This document shows, piece after piece, positions 43,957-52,695 of a stretch of 64,000 bases of DNA (the stretch's first letter is position 1; each line of letters starts with the position of its first letter). The position numbers were made by a program, and so were the translations under genes. Under the pieces are notes generated by a model. It had not been told where the DNA came from and made no database searches. It saw nothing but the letters and a program-made list of their open reading frames with translations. Source of the stretch: Caballeronia sp. INDeC2. Lineage in GTDB: Bacteria; Pseudomonadota; Gammaproteobacteria; Burkholderiales; Burkholderiaceae. The stretch spans positions 245,368 through 309,367 of the forward strand of contig NZ_JALQDG010000041.1 of the NCBI RefSeq assembly GCF_023631325.1, written 5' to 3'.

Positions 43957-44789
43957 AAGCCGCTGCGTTCGAGTATGTGAGAGCAACGTCGTTGCCCGAT
44001 GCGCTCAGGGAATTGAACGGCGCGAAGCCGATATCGGGCAGCCAGTCGATGGGCCCGATGCTGAACCTGCGTCTTGCACGTCCGGGGCGTGTGGTCGACG
44101 TATCGCGCATCGCGGATCTGCGCAGCGTGTCCGAAGCAGGCGAGGTCGTGCGCGTCGGCGCCGCGGTGACGCATGCGGAAATCGAAGACGGCAAGCACGC
44201 GCTCTTGCGTCATCCCTACTTGCAGCATGTGGCGAGCGGCATCGCGTATCGCGCCATTCGCAATCGCGGCACCATCGGTGGCAGTCTCGCGCATGCCGAT
44301 CCCGCCGCGGACTGGCCGCTGGCATTGTCCGCACTGGATGCGCGTCTGGAGCTTTCCAAAGCGGATGGAACACGTCAAGTGCGCGTGAGCGAATTCATGC
44401 TCGGCGCATTCACGACGGTGCTCGAAGAGGGCGAGATCATCACAGCCGTGCTGTTGCCGAAGCTGGGCACGACGCTTCGCTGGGGCTATTACAAGCTATG
44501 CCGCAAGACCGGCGAATTTGCGCACGCGAGCGCGGCCGCCGCGTTCGATGCGCGCACCGGACTCGCACGCGTAGTGCTCGGCGCGCTCGATGGCCCGCCC
44601 GCCGCGCTCGACGAGCTTGCGCGACAGATCGCGCAACGCGGCCCGGCCGCTGCCACCGAGGATGCGCTCACGCAAGCCGTGGCAAGCGCGATGCCCAACG
44701 CGGACGGCATCGACCGGCAGATTCATGCAGCGGCGCTGGAGCGCTGTCTCGCACAGGCGTTCGGCTTAGCGAACGCGACTACAGCTTGA
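43953..44789 (+). CDS. molybdenum hydroxylase FAD-binding medium subunit (PicA component)
   Basis: 278 residues in an ATGA overlap with the large subunit. CoxM/FAD_binding_5 features: GAKPISGSQSMGPMLNLRLA (pyrophosphate loop), AIRNRGTIGGSLAHADPAAD, and the C-terminal CO_deh_flav_C domain. Passes electrons from the [2Fe-2S] subunit to an external acceptor. Confidence 0.92.
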   Translation: MKAAAFEYVRATSLPDALRELNGAKPISGSQSMGPMLNLRLARPGRVVDVSRIADLRSVSEAGEVVRVGAAVTHAEIEDGKHALLRHPYLQHVASGIAYRAIRNRGTIGGSLAHADPAADWPLALSALDARLELSKADGTRQVRVSEFMLGAFTTVLEEGEIITAVLLPKLGTTLRWGYYKLCRKTGEFAHASAAAAFDARTGLARVVLGALDGPPAALDELARQIAQRGPAAATEDALTQAVASAMPNADGIDRQIHAAALERCLAQAFGLANATTA

Positions 44790-44799
44790 AGAGACTGCA

Positions 44800-45987
44800 A
44801 TGTCCGTCATCGAACTCACTATCAACGATCGTTCCGTGCGTGGCGATGTCGAATCGCGCGTGCATCTCGGCGACTTTCTTCGCGACACGCAGAATCTGAC
44901 CGGCACGCATCTCGGCTGCGAGCATGGCGTATGCGGCGCATGTACCGTGCTAGTCGACGGCGAGCCGGTGCGCTCGTGCATCACTTTCGCGGTCGCATGC
45001 GATCAACAGAAGGTTCGCACCATCGAAGGCTTCGACGACGACGAACTGATGAAACGTCTGCGCCGTTCCTTCTCGATACATCACGGACTGCAATGCGGTT
45101 ACTGCACGCCCGGCATGTTGATCACCGCGCGCGATATCGTCCGCCGCTTTCCCGATGCCGATGAAGCGCGCATCCGGCTCGAACTGTCGGGCAATCTGTG
45201 CCGATGTACGGGCTATATGGGCATCGTCGCGGCGATCAGGGCCGTGCTCGCGGAACTGAAGGAGAACCCGATTAGCGAAGTGTCCGTGGCGCGCGCAATA
45301 GTCGGCGATGCAACAACTTCGACGCGGGCGTTTCAGACCTTCGCGGCCGCGCCGGCCGGCGCGCCGCAAGCGCCTGTTGCTGCGAGCACCGCATCCACGG
45401 ACCAGCCTGCTGCGCAACGCAAAGGATGGACCGCGATCGACGACAGCTTCGTCGTGCCCTTCCCGCTCGACAAGGTCTGGGCCTTCATGGGCGATCTGCC
45501 TTCGGTCACGTCGTGTCTTCCCGGCGCGGAACTGGTTGAGCACGACGGCGAGAGCGTGAAGGGCAAGATCGCGATCAAGTTCGGCCCGATGTCGGCGAAC
45601 TTCGCGGGCGCGGCACGCCTCGAACGCGACGACGCCGCGCATCGCGCGGTGATGCGCGGGGCGGGACAGGACAACATCAGCCGATCGCGCGCCAATGGCG
45701 ACGTGACGTATGCATTGAGCAGCGAAGACGATGGCGAAAAGACGCGCGTGGCCGTCACGCTCGAATACATGTTGCAGGGGCCGCTCGCGCAGTTTTCGCG
45801 CTCGGGCCTGGTCAAGGATTTCGTGCGGCGGATGATCGCCGATTTCGGCACGCGCATCACGGCGCAACTCGGCGGAAGCGCGAGGCCGGAGGCCGCTCTA
45901 TCGGCATCGTCGAAGTTCAATGCGGGCAGCCTCGTGTGGAGCGTCATCTGGGGGCGCATCAGGCAGCTTTTCGGAAAGGGCGATTGA
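44800..45987 (+). CDS. molybdenum hydroxylase [2Fe-2S] small subunit fused to a CoxG-like SRPBCC domain
   Basis: 395 residues, more than twice the usual 160. The N-terminal part has both iron-sulfur clusters: Cys40, Cys45, Cys48, Cys60 and then Cys99, Cys102, Cys134, Cys136. After a Ala/Pro/Ser-rich linker (about 175-205), residues about 207-360 form a CoxG/SRPBCC domain (VVPFPLDKVWAFMGDLPSVT, SCLPGAELVEHDGESVKGKI). CoxG normally is a separate membrane-recruitment protein of CO dehydrogenase clusters. The C-terminal SLVWSVIWGRIRQLF could be an amphipathic anchor. Confidence 0.92.
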   Translation: MSVIELTINDRSVRGDVESRVHLGDFLRDTQNLTGTHLGCEHGVCGACTVLVDGEPVRSCITFAVACDQQKVRTIEGFDDDELMKRLRRSFSIHHGLQCGYCTPGMLITARDIVRRFPDADEARIRLELSGNLCRCTGYMGIVAAIRAVLAELKENPISEVSVARAIVGDATTSTRAFQTFAAAPAGAPQAPVAASTASTDQPAAQRKGWTAIDDSFVVPFPLDKVWAFMGDLPSVTSCLPGAELVEHDGESVKGKIAIKFGPMSANFAGAARLERDDAAHRAVMRGAGQDNISRSRANGDVTYALSSEDDGEKTRVAVTLEYMLQGPLAQFSRSGLVKDFVRRMIADFGTRITAQLGGSARPEAALSASSKFNAGSLVWSVIWGRIRQLFGKGD

Positions 45988-46059
45988 TCGCATGGCGTCG
46001 AGCCGAGGGAGGCTCGTCGTCCGAGTTTATCGTCAGCCTACTGATCAAACGGAGTTCAA
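45988..46059 (+). promoter_or_regulatory. intercistronic region with candidate PicR operator 2 (TCAGCCTACTGA at 46033-46044)
   Basis: 72 bases between the hydroxylase and decarboxylase genes. It holds a 6-bp hairpin CGAGCC-N6-GGCTCG (45999-46016) and the palindrome TCAGCCTACTGA (46033-46044), 15 nt before the decarboxylase ATG and overlapping its leader. This suggests an internal regulated promoter for the lower-pathway genes. I could not identify clear -35/-10 boxes. Confidence 0.65.
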
Positions 46060-47025
46060 ATGAGCAAGCGGATTCGCAAGATCGCGCTGGAAGAGCACTT
46101 CAGCACGCCGGGTTTCCAGGGTTATTCAAAAAGCTTCACGCAGCACATCGCGCCCGAAGTCCTGCGCGATATCGCCGCGCGTCTCACCGATTTCGACGAG
46201 CAGCGCATTGTCGAAATGGATCGCGCGGGCATCGACTATACGATTCTTTCGCAGACGGGACCGGGCGTGCAGGGCGAGCCCGATGCGGCGCTCGCGATCA
46301 GCCGCGCGAAGGAGAGCAACGACTTTCTCGCGCAGCAGATCGCGCGTCATCCCGCGCGCTTCGGCGGCTTTGCCACGTTGCCGATGCACACCGCGCAAGC
46401 CGCATCCGACGAACTGACGCGCGCCGTTCGCGAACTCGGCTTCAAAGGCGCGCTCGTCAACGGGCACACGCTCGGCACCTATTACGACGACCGCGCGTAC
46501 GATCCCTTCTGGGCAACGATGCAGGAACTCGACGTGCCTCTATACCTGCATCCCACCGATGCATTCGTGAATCCGCGCGTGCTCGACGGTCATCCCGAAC
46601 TCACGGGCGCGACTTGGGGCTGGGGCGTCGAAACCGGCAGCCATGCATTGCGCCTGCTCTTTAGCGGCGTGTTCGATCGCTTTCCAAATCTGAAGATCAT
46701 TCTCGGCCACATGGGCGAAGGCCTGCCGTTCCTGCGCTGGCGTTTCGACAGCCGCTTCGCGGTGTATTCGCACGGCGTGAGCCTGCAACGCGCGCCATCG
46801 GAATACATCGGTACAAACGTTTTGATCACGACATCGGGCGTATGCTCCGCGCCCGCGCTCATCGGCGCGATCGGCGAAATGGGCGCGCAAGCGGTGATGT
46901 TCTCGGTCGACTATCCGTATGAATCGACGGAGATCGCAGCGGACTTCATCGAACGCGCTCCGCTCGATGACGCCACGCGCGCGCTCGTCTGTCACGGCAA
47001 CGCGCAACGCATCTTCCGCCTTTGA
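46060..47025 (+). CDS. picC: amidohydrolase-2 family decarboxylase (probable 3,6-dihydroxypicolinate decarboxylase)
   Basis: 321 residues; ACMSD/gamma-resorcylate decarboxylase type. Metal ligands: Glu11 and His13 (ALEEHF), His164 (YLHPTD), His217 (ILGHMGEGLPF) and Asp284 (FSVDYPYE). These enzymes remove CO2 from ring carboxylates. Between a ring hydroxylase and a 2,5-dihydroxypyridine dioxygenase the expected reaction is 3,6-dihydroxypicolinate to 2,5-dihydroxypyridine, the PicC step in A. faecalis JQ135. GGAG lies 8 nt before the ATG. Confidence 0.9.
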   Translation: MSKRIRKIALEEHFSTPGFQGYSKSFTQHIAPEVLRDIAARLTDFDEQRIVEMDRAGIDYTILSQTGPGVQGEPDAALAISRAKESNDFLAQQIARHPARFGGFATLPMHTAQAASDELTRAVRELGFKGALVNGHTLGTYYDDRAYDPFWATMQELDVPLYLHPTDAFVNPRVLDGHPELTGATWGWGVETGSHALRLLFSGVFDRFPNLKIILGHMGEGLPFLRWRFDSRFAVYSHGVSLQRAPSEYIGTNVLITTSGVCSAPALIGAIGEMGAQAVMFSVDYPYESTEIAADFIERAPLDDATRALVCHGNAQRIFRL

Positions 47026-47059
47026 CGTTTACGAAGACATCAAGCACATGGAGCAGCAC

Positions 47060-47812
47060 ATGACGAAGCACTACCGCATCGGCCAGATCGTGCCGAGCTC
47101 GAACACGACGATGGAGACCGAGATTCCCGCGATGTTGCTCGCGCGTCAAACGATTCGGCCAGAGCGCTTCACGTTTCATTCGAGCCGCATGCGCATGAAG
47201 AAAGTCGTGAAGGAAGAACTCGCCGCGATGGACGCGGAGTCCGATCGTTGCGCCATCGAGCTATCCGATGCGCGCGTCGATGTGCTCGGCTATGCGTGTC
47301 TCGTCGCGATCATGGCGATGGGGCACGGATATCATCGCGTGTCGCAAAAGCGTCTACATGAGCGCACGGTCGAGAACGGCGGCGATGCGCCCGTCATCAC
47401 GAGCGCGGGCGCGCTTGTCGATGCACTGAAGGTGATCGGCGCGAAGCGTGTCGTGGTCGTGACGCCTTATATGAAGCCGTTGACCGAGCTCGTTGTCGAC
47501 TATATCCGCAACGAGGATTACGACGTGATCGACTATCGCGCGCTGGAGATTGCGGACAACCTCGAAGTGGGCCGTCACGATCCGGCGCGGCTTCCCGAGA
47601 TCGTCATGTCGATGCGTTATCAGGAGGCCGACGCCATCGTGCTATCCGCGTGCGTGCAGATGCCGTCGCTTCCGGCGATCGCGAAGGTCGAGGCGTTGAC
47701 CGGCAAGCCCGTCGTCACCGCGGCCGTCGCGACGACCTATGCAATGCTGAAGCAACTCGGACTGGAAGCCGTCGTGCCCGGCGCGGGTGCGCTGCTATCC
47801 GGCGCATATTGA
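47060..47812 (+). CDS. picG: maleate cis-trans isomerase (Asp/Glu racemase superfamily)
   Basis: 250 residues from ATG 47060 (MTKHYRIGQIVPSSNTTMET), with GGAG 6 nt upstream; ATG 47048 is an alternative. The two catalytic cysteines of maleate isomerase are Cys80 (GYACLVAIM) and Cys198 (LSACVQMPS). Converts maleate to fumarate, the last step before the citric acid cycle. NicE in nicotinate degradation is the same enzyme type. Confidence 0.92.
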   Translation: MTKHYRIGQIVPSSNTTMETEIPAMLLARQTIRPERFTFHSSRMRMKKVVKEELAAMDAESDRCAIELSDARVDVLGYACLVAIMAMGHGYHRVSQKRLHERTVENGGDAPVITSAGALVDALKVIGAKRVVVVTPYMKPLTELVVDYIRNEDYDVIDYRALEIADNLEVGRHDPARLPEIVMSMRYQEADAIVLSACVQMPSLPAIAKVEALTGKPVVTAAVATTYAMLKQLGLEAVVPGAGALLSGAY

Positions 47813-47823
47813 GCGAGGACGAC

Positions 47824-48672
47824 ATGTCGACATATCGATACGGCGCCAACGTTCAGGCCAACGGCATCCGTCAGCACTATCTGCGTTACGGCGATGCGCG
47901 CGCAAAGCTCGATCCGTTGATCATCGTGCCGGGAATCACGAGTCCGGCGGTCACGTGGGGATTCGTCGCGGAGCATCTCGGGAACGTGTTCGATACCTAC
48001 GTGCTCGACGTGCGCGGGCGAGGTTTATCGTCGGCATCCGATTCGCTCGATTACAGCCTGGACGCGCAAGCAGACGATTTGATTGCGTTTGCAACTACCT
48101 TGGGCTTCGAGCAATACAGCGTCCTCGGTCATTCGATGGGCGCGCGCATCGGCATACGTGCGGCGCGCACGCAGCCTGCGGGCATGGCGCGTCTCGCGAT
48201 GATCGATCCGCCCGTGTCGGGCCCGGGACGCCGTCCGTATCCATCGCAATTGCCGTGGTATATCGATTCGATCCGCGAGTCGCGCAAAGGCATGACCGCC
48301 GATGCGATGCGTGCCTTCTGCCCGACATGGACCGATGAACAGCTCGCACTGCGCGCGCAATGGCTCCATACATGCGACGAACGCGCGATACGCACGAGCT
48401 TCGAAGGCTTCCATACCGACGACATTCACGCCGATCTTGCGCATCTGCGCATTCCCGCGTTGCTCATGACCGCGGGGAGAGGCGATGTCGTACGCGACGC
48501 GGACATCGAAGAGATTCGCACGCTCGTCCCGCATCTCGTACACACGCGCGTGCAGAACGCAGGCCACATGATTCCGTGGGACAACGAAGCCGGATTCCAC
48601 GCGGCGCTCGGCGACTTCCTCGGCGCTCCCGTTGCGCCGCTCGCTCAAGGAGGCAAGCATGCCCGTCAGTGA
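47824..48672 (+). CDS. picE: alpha/beta hydrolase, probable N-formylmaleamate deformylase
   Basis: 282 residues, 11 nt after the isomerase gene. Oxyanion/nucleophile features: IIVPGITSPAVTWGF, GHSMG with Ser104, Asp near 221 and His248 (NAGHMIPWD). The order isomerase, deformylase, dioxygenase and amidohydrolase matches NicE/D/X/F. It hydrolyses N-formylmaleamate to maleamate and formate. Overlaps the dioxygenase start by 14 nt. Confidence 0.9.
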   Translation: MSTYRYGANVQANGIRQHYLRYGDARAKLDPLIIVPGITSPAVTWGFVAEHLGNVFDTYVLDVRGRGLSSASDSLDYSLDAQADDLIAFATTLGFEQYSVLGHSMGARIGIRAARTQPAGMARLAMIDPPVSGPGRRPYPSQLPWYIDSIRESRKGMTADAMRAFCPTWTDEQLALRAQWLHTCDERAIRTSFEGFHTDDIHADLAHLRIPALLMTAGRGDVVRDADIEEIRTLVPHLVHTRVQNAGHMIPWDNEAGFHAALGDFLGAPVAPLAQGGKHARQ

Positions 48673-49693
48673 CTATCAGATGGTCGATGCGTGGACTCAG
48701 GTGCTCAAGCTTTCGCGCCTCGAAGCAGGGCAGACGGTGACCATTCTCACGAGCGCGTCCACGCATCCTCAAACGCTATCGACCGCGCTCATCGCGACGC
48801 AATCGATGGGCGCGATCGTCAATCGTCTCGATCTGCCTCCGGTGAATGGTGAGAAGGCATTGAGCCGCGATTCGCTCGCCTATCTCGGCACCACACCCTT
48901 GACCGGCAACCGTGCGGCCATCGCCGCGCTGAAGGAAAGCGATCTGGTGCTCGATCTGATGACGCTGCTGTTTTCACCCGAGCAACTGGATATCCTCAAG
49001 ACGGGCACGAAGATCCTGCTCGCCGTGGAGCCGCCCGAAGTGCTCACGCGTCTCGTGCCCACGCCCGCCGATCGCGAACGCGTGCTCGCCGCGCAGAAGC
49101 GTATCGCGCGTGCGAAGGAGATGCATATCGTGTCCGCGGCAGGCACGGATTTCCGCTGTCCGCTCGACGAGTTCGAACCGATCGCCGAATACGGATTCGT
49201 CGATGAACCCGGCCGCTGGGATCACTGGCCGAGCGGCTTCGCACTGACCTTCCCCAACGACGGTAAAGCGCACGGACGCATCGTGATCGATCGCGGCGAT
49301 ATCCTGTTGCCGCAGAAAAGCTATGTGCAAGATCGCATCGAACTGACGGTCGAGGGTGGCTATGCGACGCGCATCGCGGGCGGCATCGACGCACAATTGC
49401 TCAGCGAATATATGGCGACCTTCGACGATCCGGAAGCCTATGCGATCTCGCATATCGGCTGGGGTCTTCAGCCACGCGCGCATTGGTCGACGCTCGGCCT
49501 CTACGATCGCGAGGCGACCATCGGCATGGATGCGCGCGCGTTCGAAGGCAACTTCCTGTTTTCGCTCGGACCGAACAACGAAGCAGGCGGCAGCCGCACG
49601 ACGACCTGTCATATCGACATTCCGCTGCGTCATTGCGATGTGTTTCTCGACGGCGAACCCGTCGTACGCAATGGCGTAGTCCTCGATCGCTGA
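48659..49693 (+). CDS. picD: 2,5-dihydroxypyridine 5,6-dioxygenase (NicX/PicD type, M29 aminopeptidase-like fold)
   Basis: 344 residues; AAGGAGG 6 nt before the ATG. The candidate iron ligands are His265 (SHIGWG), His318 and Asp320 (CHIDIPLRHCD), which fall at the same positions as the ligands reported for Pseudomonas putida NicX as I recall them. It opens the 2,5-dihydroxypyridine ring to N-formylmaleamate using Fe(II) and O2. The fold is related to M29 peptidases and not to classical extradiol dioxygenases. Confidence 0.93.
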   Translation: MPVSDYQMVDAWTQVLKLSRLEAGQTVTILTSASTHPQTLSTALIATQSMGAIVNRLDLPPVNGEKALSRDSLAYLGTTPLTGNRAAIAALKESDLVLDLMTLLFSPEQLDILKTGTKILLAVEPPEVLTRLVPTPADRERVLAAQKRIARAKEMHIVSAAGTDFRCPLDEFEPIAEYGFVDEPGRWDHWPSGFALTFPNDGKAHGRIVIDRGDILLPQKSYVQDRIELTVEGGYATRIAGGIDAQLLSEYMATFDDPEAYAISHIGWGLQPRAHWSTLGLYDREATIGMDARAFEGNFLFSLGPNNEAGGSRTTTCHIDIPLRHCDVFLDGEPVVRNGVVLDR

Positions 49694-49711
49694 ACAACGT
49701 AAATCACGTAC

Positions 49712-50335
49712 ATGTCCCACGATATCGAAACCTACAAGCGTCAGAGCTTCGGCTCGATGCTGGAGCCGAAAGCGCCGGTTGGACTGCTGATCGTCGACTT
49801 CGTGAACGGCTTCGCGAATCCCGAAGTCTTCGGCGGCGGCAATATTCCACAGGCAATCGAGCGCACCGTTGCACTGCTTGCGCACGCGCGCGAGAAAGGC
49901 TGGCCCGTTGCGCACAGCCGTATCGTATTCGCCGACGACGACGCCGATCACAACATCTTCACGATGAAAGTGCCCGGGCTGCTCGCATTGAAGGAGCAGT
50001 CGCACGATAGCGCGATCGTGCCGCAACTGACGCCGCGCGAAGGCGAACTCGTCGTGCGCAAGACAGTGCCGTCGGCATTCTTCGGCACGTCGCTCGCGGC
50101 ATGGCTCACGCAACGCGGCGTGCGCACGCTCGTCATCGCGGGCGCGGTGACGAGCGGCTGCGTGCGATCGTCCGTCGTCGATGCGATGCAATACGGCTTT
50201 CGTCCGTTCGTGCTGTCGGACTGCGTCGGCGATCGCGCAATCGCGCCGCACGAAGCGAATCTCTTCGACATGGCACAGAAGTACGCCGCCGTGATGACGC
50301 GCGATGAAGCGCTCGACCTGCTCAAGGATCTTTGA
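49712..50335 (+). CDS. picF: maleamate amidohydrolase (isochorismatase/cysteine hydrolase family)
   Basis: 207 residues. Catalytic triad Asp29 (LLIVDFVNGF), Lys117 (VVRKTVPSAFFGT) and Cys150 (TSGCVRSS), with the usual cis-peptide VT before SGC. Hydrolyses maleamate to maleate and ammonia, giving the nitrogen released from the pyridine ring. Equivalent to NicF. 17 nt after the transporter start region begins, linking it to uptake. Confidence 0.92.
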   Translation: MSHDIETYKRQSFGSMLEPKAPVGLLIVDFVNGFANPEVFGGGNIPQAIERTVALLAHAREKGWPVAHSRIVFADDDADHNIFTMKVPGLLALKEQSHDSAIVPQLTPREGELVVRKTVPSAFFGTSLAAWLTQRGVRTLVIAGAVTSGCVRSSVVDAMQYGFRPFVLSDCVGDRAIAPHEANLFDMAQKYAAVMTRDEALDLLKDL

Positions 50336-50351
50336 TCAGCATGGGATCGAC

Positions 50352-51948
50352 ATGGCCACGTCTCTTTCGGAGCGCTCGCACCGCGTAGTCACGCGCCACG
50401 AGTTCACGCTGATCGTCGCGTCGTCGTTCGGCTCGCTGCTCGAATGGTATGACTTCTATATCTACGCGGCGCTGGCGGGCACGTTCAGCACCTTGTTCTT
50501 CCCGAGCGGCAACGAGTCGGTGGCCTTTCTCGCGAGTCTCGCCACGTTCGGCGCGGGCTTTCTGGTGCGTCCGCTCGGCGCGCTTTTCTTCGGAAGGCTC
50601 GGAGATCGCATCGGGCGCAAGTACACGTTCATGGCTACCATCGTGCTGATGGGCGCGGCGACTGTCGGCGTGGGCTTGCTGCCATCGTTCGACAAGATCG
50701 GCATGCTTGCGCCGCTGCTGCTCGTCGCACTGCGGCTGTTGCAGGGCTTTGCGCTCGGCGGCGAGACGGGCGGCGCGGCGACGTATCTCGCGGAACATTC
50801 GCCAGCGGACCGGCGCGGCTTTTATACGAGTTCGCTGCAGACCACGGCCACGCTCGGTCTACTCGCATCGATCGCGGCGGTGAGCGTCAGCCGTGCCGCG
50901 ATGGATGCCGCCGCGTTCCAGAGCTGGGGCTGGCGCATGCCGTTCCTCGTATCGATTGTATTGCTTGCGATCTCGGTCTATCTGCGCACGAAGCTCGCCG
51001 AATCGCCGACGTTTCGCGAGATGAAGCAGACGAACCGGTTATCGAAATCGCCGATAGGGGAGAGCTTCGGCCGATGGGATAACCTCAAGTACGTGCTGAT
51101 TATGCTGTTCAGCACGGCATCGGGCGTGGGCGTCGTGTTCGGCACAGGGCACTTCTATTCGATGTATTTCTTGCAAAACACGCTGAAGGTCGCGCCGAAC
51201 ACGGTCAATCTCTTTCTTGCGATTGCGCTGATCGCCGTGTTTCCGTTCTATCTCGTGTTCGGCTGGCTGTCGGATCGCATCGGACGAAAGTGGATCATGA
51301 TGCTCGCATGTTTGCTGCTCGCCGCGACCACGCAGCCGATCTTTCACGCGCTCACGCATTATGCGAATCCTCAGCTTGAAGCGTTTCAGAAGCACGCGCC
51401 GGTCACGGTGCACGCGAGCGATTGCCGCTTCACGTTATTCTCCGCGCCGGTGACGGGAATGCGATCGCATACGTTCTTTTCTCAGCGCTTCTGGCGTTTC
51501 ATATAGCCAGGTGCCGGTGGCGGCGGTCGAAGCGGCATCGACGGAAATCGGCTCGCTCGTGGTGCACGGCAGCGACAGACGCGAGCTGGAAAAAGCGCTG
51601 ATCGCCTCGGGCTGGTCGGCGCACGCGGATGCATCGAAGATCGATGCGCCGATGGTCGTCTTCCTGATGTGGCTTCTCTTGCTCTATCTCGCGATGGTCT
51701 ACGGTCCGATGGCCGCATTCATGGTCGAACTGTTTCCGGCACGCATCCGCTATACGTCGCTATCGTTGCCGTTCCATCTCGGCTCGGGCTGGTTCGGCGG
51801 CATGCTGCCTTTCGTGGTGTCCGCGATGGCGGTCGCGCGCGGCGATGTTTATTTCGGGCTCTGGTATCCGATCGTGATCGCTGTCGTGTCGTTCGCGGTC
51901 GGCGCGCTGTTCGTGCCGGAGACGTACCGCCGCGACATCACGCAGTAG
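50352..51948 (+). pseudogene. MHS-type MFS transporter interrupted by a one-base frameshift (probable pyridine carboxylate uptake)
   Basis: The frame from ATG 50352 (LIVASSFGSLLEWYDFYIYA, then RPLGALFFGRLGDRIGRKY, a metabolite:H+ symporter signature) terminates at 51504-51506. A second open stretch in the +1 frame (51511-51948) carries the last four helices (KIDAPMVVFLMWLLLLYLAM, then PAFMVELFPARIRYTSLSL-like residues). Removing one G from the GGG at 51455-51457 joins them through VTECDRIRSFLSASGVSYSQ without a break, giving 531 residues. Either a genuine inactivation or a homopolymer sequencing error. The shift lies in an extra soluble loop of about 90 residues. Confidence 0.85.
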
Positions 51949-52455
51949 TCAATCGAAATGCTTGAGCGATGTGCGCCCGTACTGGTTATTGCCTTCGACG
52001 AGTTTCATCATCATGCGCACGAAATGAACACGATCTTCGGGACTCAGCGGGTCAAGAAATTTCACCTGTGCTTCGCGCATGCTGGCGTACATGTCCTTCA
52101 TCGCGCGACGGCCTTTCGCGGTGATGTTCGCGATCTTGAGACGCCCGTCGTGCGGGCTCGGCTCGCGCTTGACGAGGCCGCGTTCCTCGAGGCGGCGCAG
52201 CACGTCGGCCATCGTCGTGCGATCGACGCCGACTTCCGCGCACAGCGATGTCTGGTCGAGCCCGGGCCGCTCGCTCAGCGTCGTCAGCAAGCCGTATTGC
52301 ACGGGCGTAATGGCGAAGTCCTTGCAGCACTCGAAGAAGAGCGCGATATGGATCTGATTGAGCCGCCGGATCAGAAAGCCCGGGCGCTGCCACAAATGTC
52401 CGGTCTCGATGCCGCTGTCCGAGGCGGCGGCTTTTTTCTCGGCAACAGTGCCCAT
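51949..52455 (-). CDS. picR: MarR family transcriptional regulator (PicR/NicR type)
   Basis: 168 residues. Winged helix: YGLLTTLSERPGLDQTSLCA, VDRTTMADVLRRLEERGLVK, PSPHDGRLKIANITAKGRR with the basic wing. Its 3' end abuts the convergent transporter stop with no spacer. Such regulators repress nicotinate and picolinate genes until a pathway hydroxylated acid binds. The palindromes at 38143, 46033, 52557 and 52699 are its likely operators, including two in its own upstream region (autoregulation). Confidence 0.9.
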   Translation of the reverse strand: MGTVAEKKAAASDSGIETGHLWQRPGFLIRRLNQIHIALFFECCKDFAITPVQYGLLTTLSERPGLDQTSLCAEVGVDRTTMADVLRRLEERGLVKREPSPHDGRLKIANITAKGRRAMKDMYASMREAQVKFLDPLSPEDRVHFVRMMMKLVEGNNQYGRTSLKHFD

Positions 52456-52553
52456 CCTTAGCCCTTTTTTGAGGAAGTTCGTTCACACGGAAGTCTAGAG
52501 ATTGTAGGTGCAATCACAGTTGCGCTCCCAATTTTTTCCGGATACAAATCTAT

Positions 52554-52582
52554 CCGTCAGCGTACTGATGAAATGCTGACGG
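52554..52582. promoter_or_regulatory. candidate PicR operator 3 within a larger inverted repeat
   Basis: Core TCAGCGTACTGA at 52557-52568, nested in an 8-bp perfect inverted repeat CCGTCAGC (52554-52561) / GCTGACGG (52575-52582) with a 13-nt spacer. It lies about 100 bases upstream of picR on its promoter side. Confidence 0.7.
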
Positions 52583-52695
52583 CAGCAGCGCAAGATGTCA
52601 ATGATGGAAGTCAATTCAAGAAGTCGATACAACGATGCGTCGCGCAGGTATCAGAGCGGATCTGCTCATGCGCTTTCTGCCAGGAAGCGCATGAA

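Noticed and set aside
50335..50350. Half of the PicR-like palindrome (ATCAGCATG) before the first transporter
   Set aside because: The second half-site is missing (GGGATC follows), so it was not counted as an operator.
38176..52455. Nicotinate (nic) degradation cluster
   Set aside because: The lower pathway is shared, but the FAD monooxygenase NicC and two-subunit NicAB are absent, while a four-component Rieske oxygenase and an amidohydrolase-2 decarboxylase are present.
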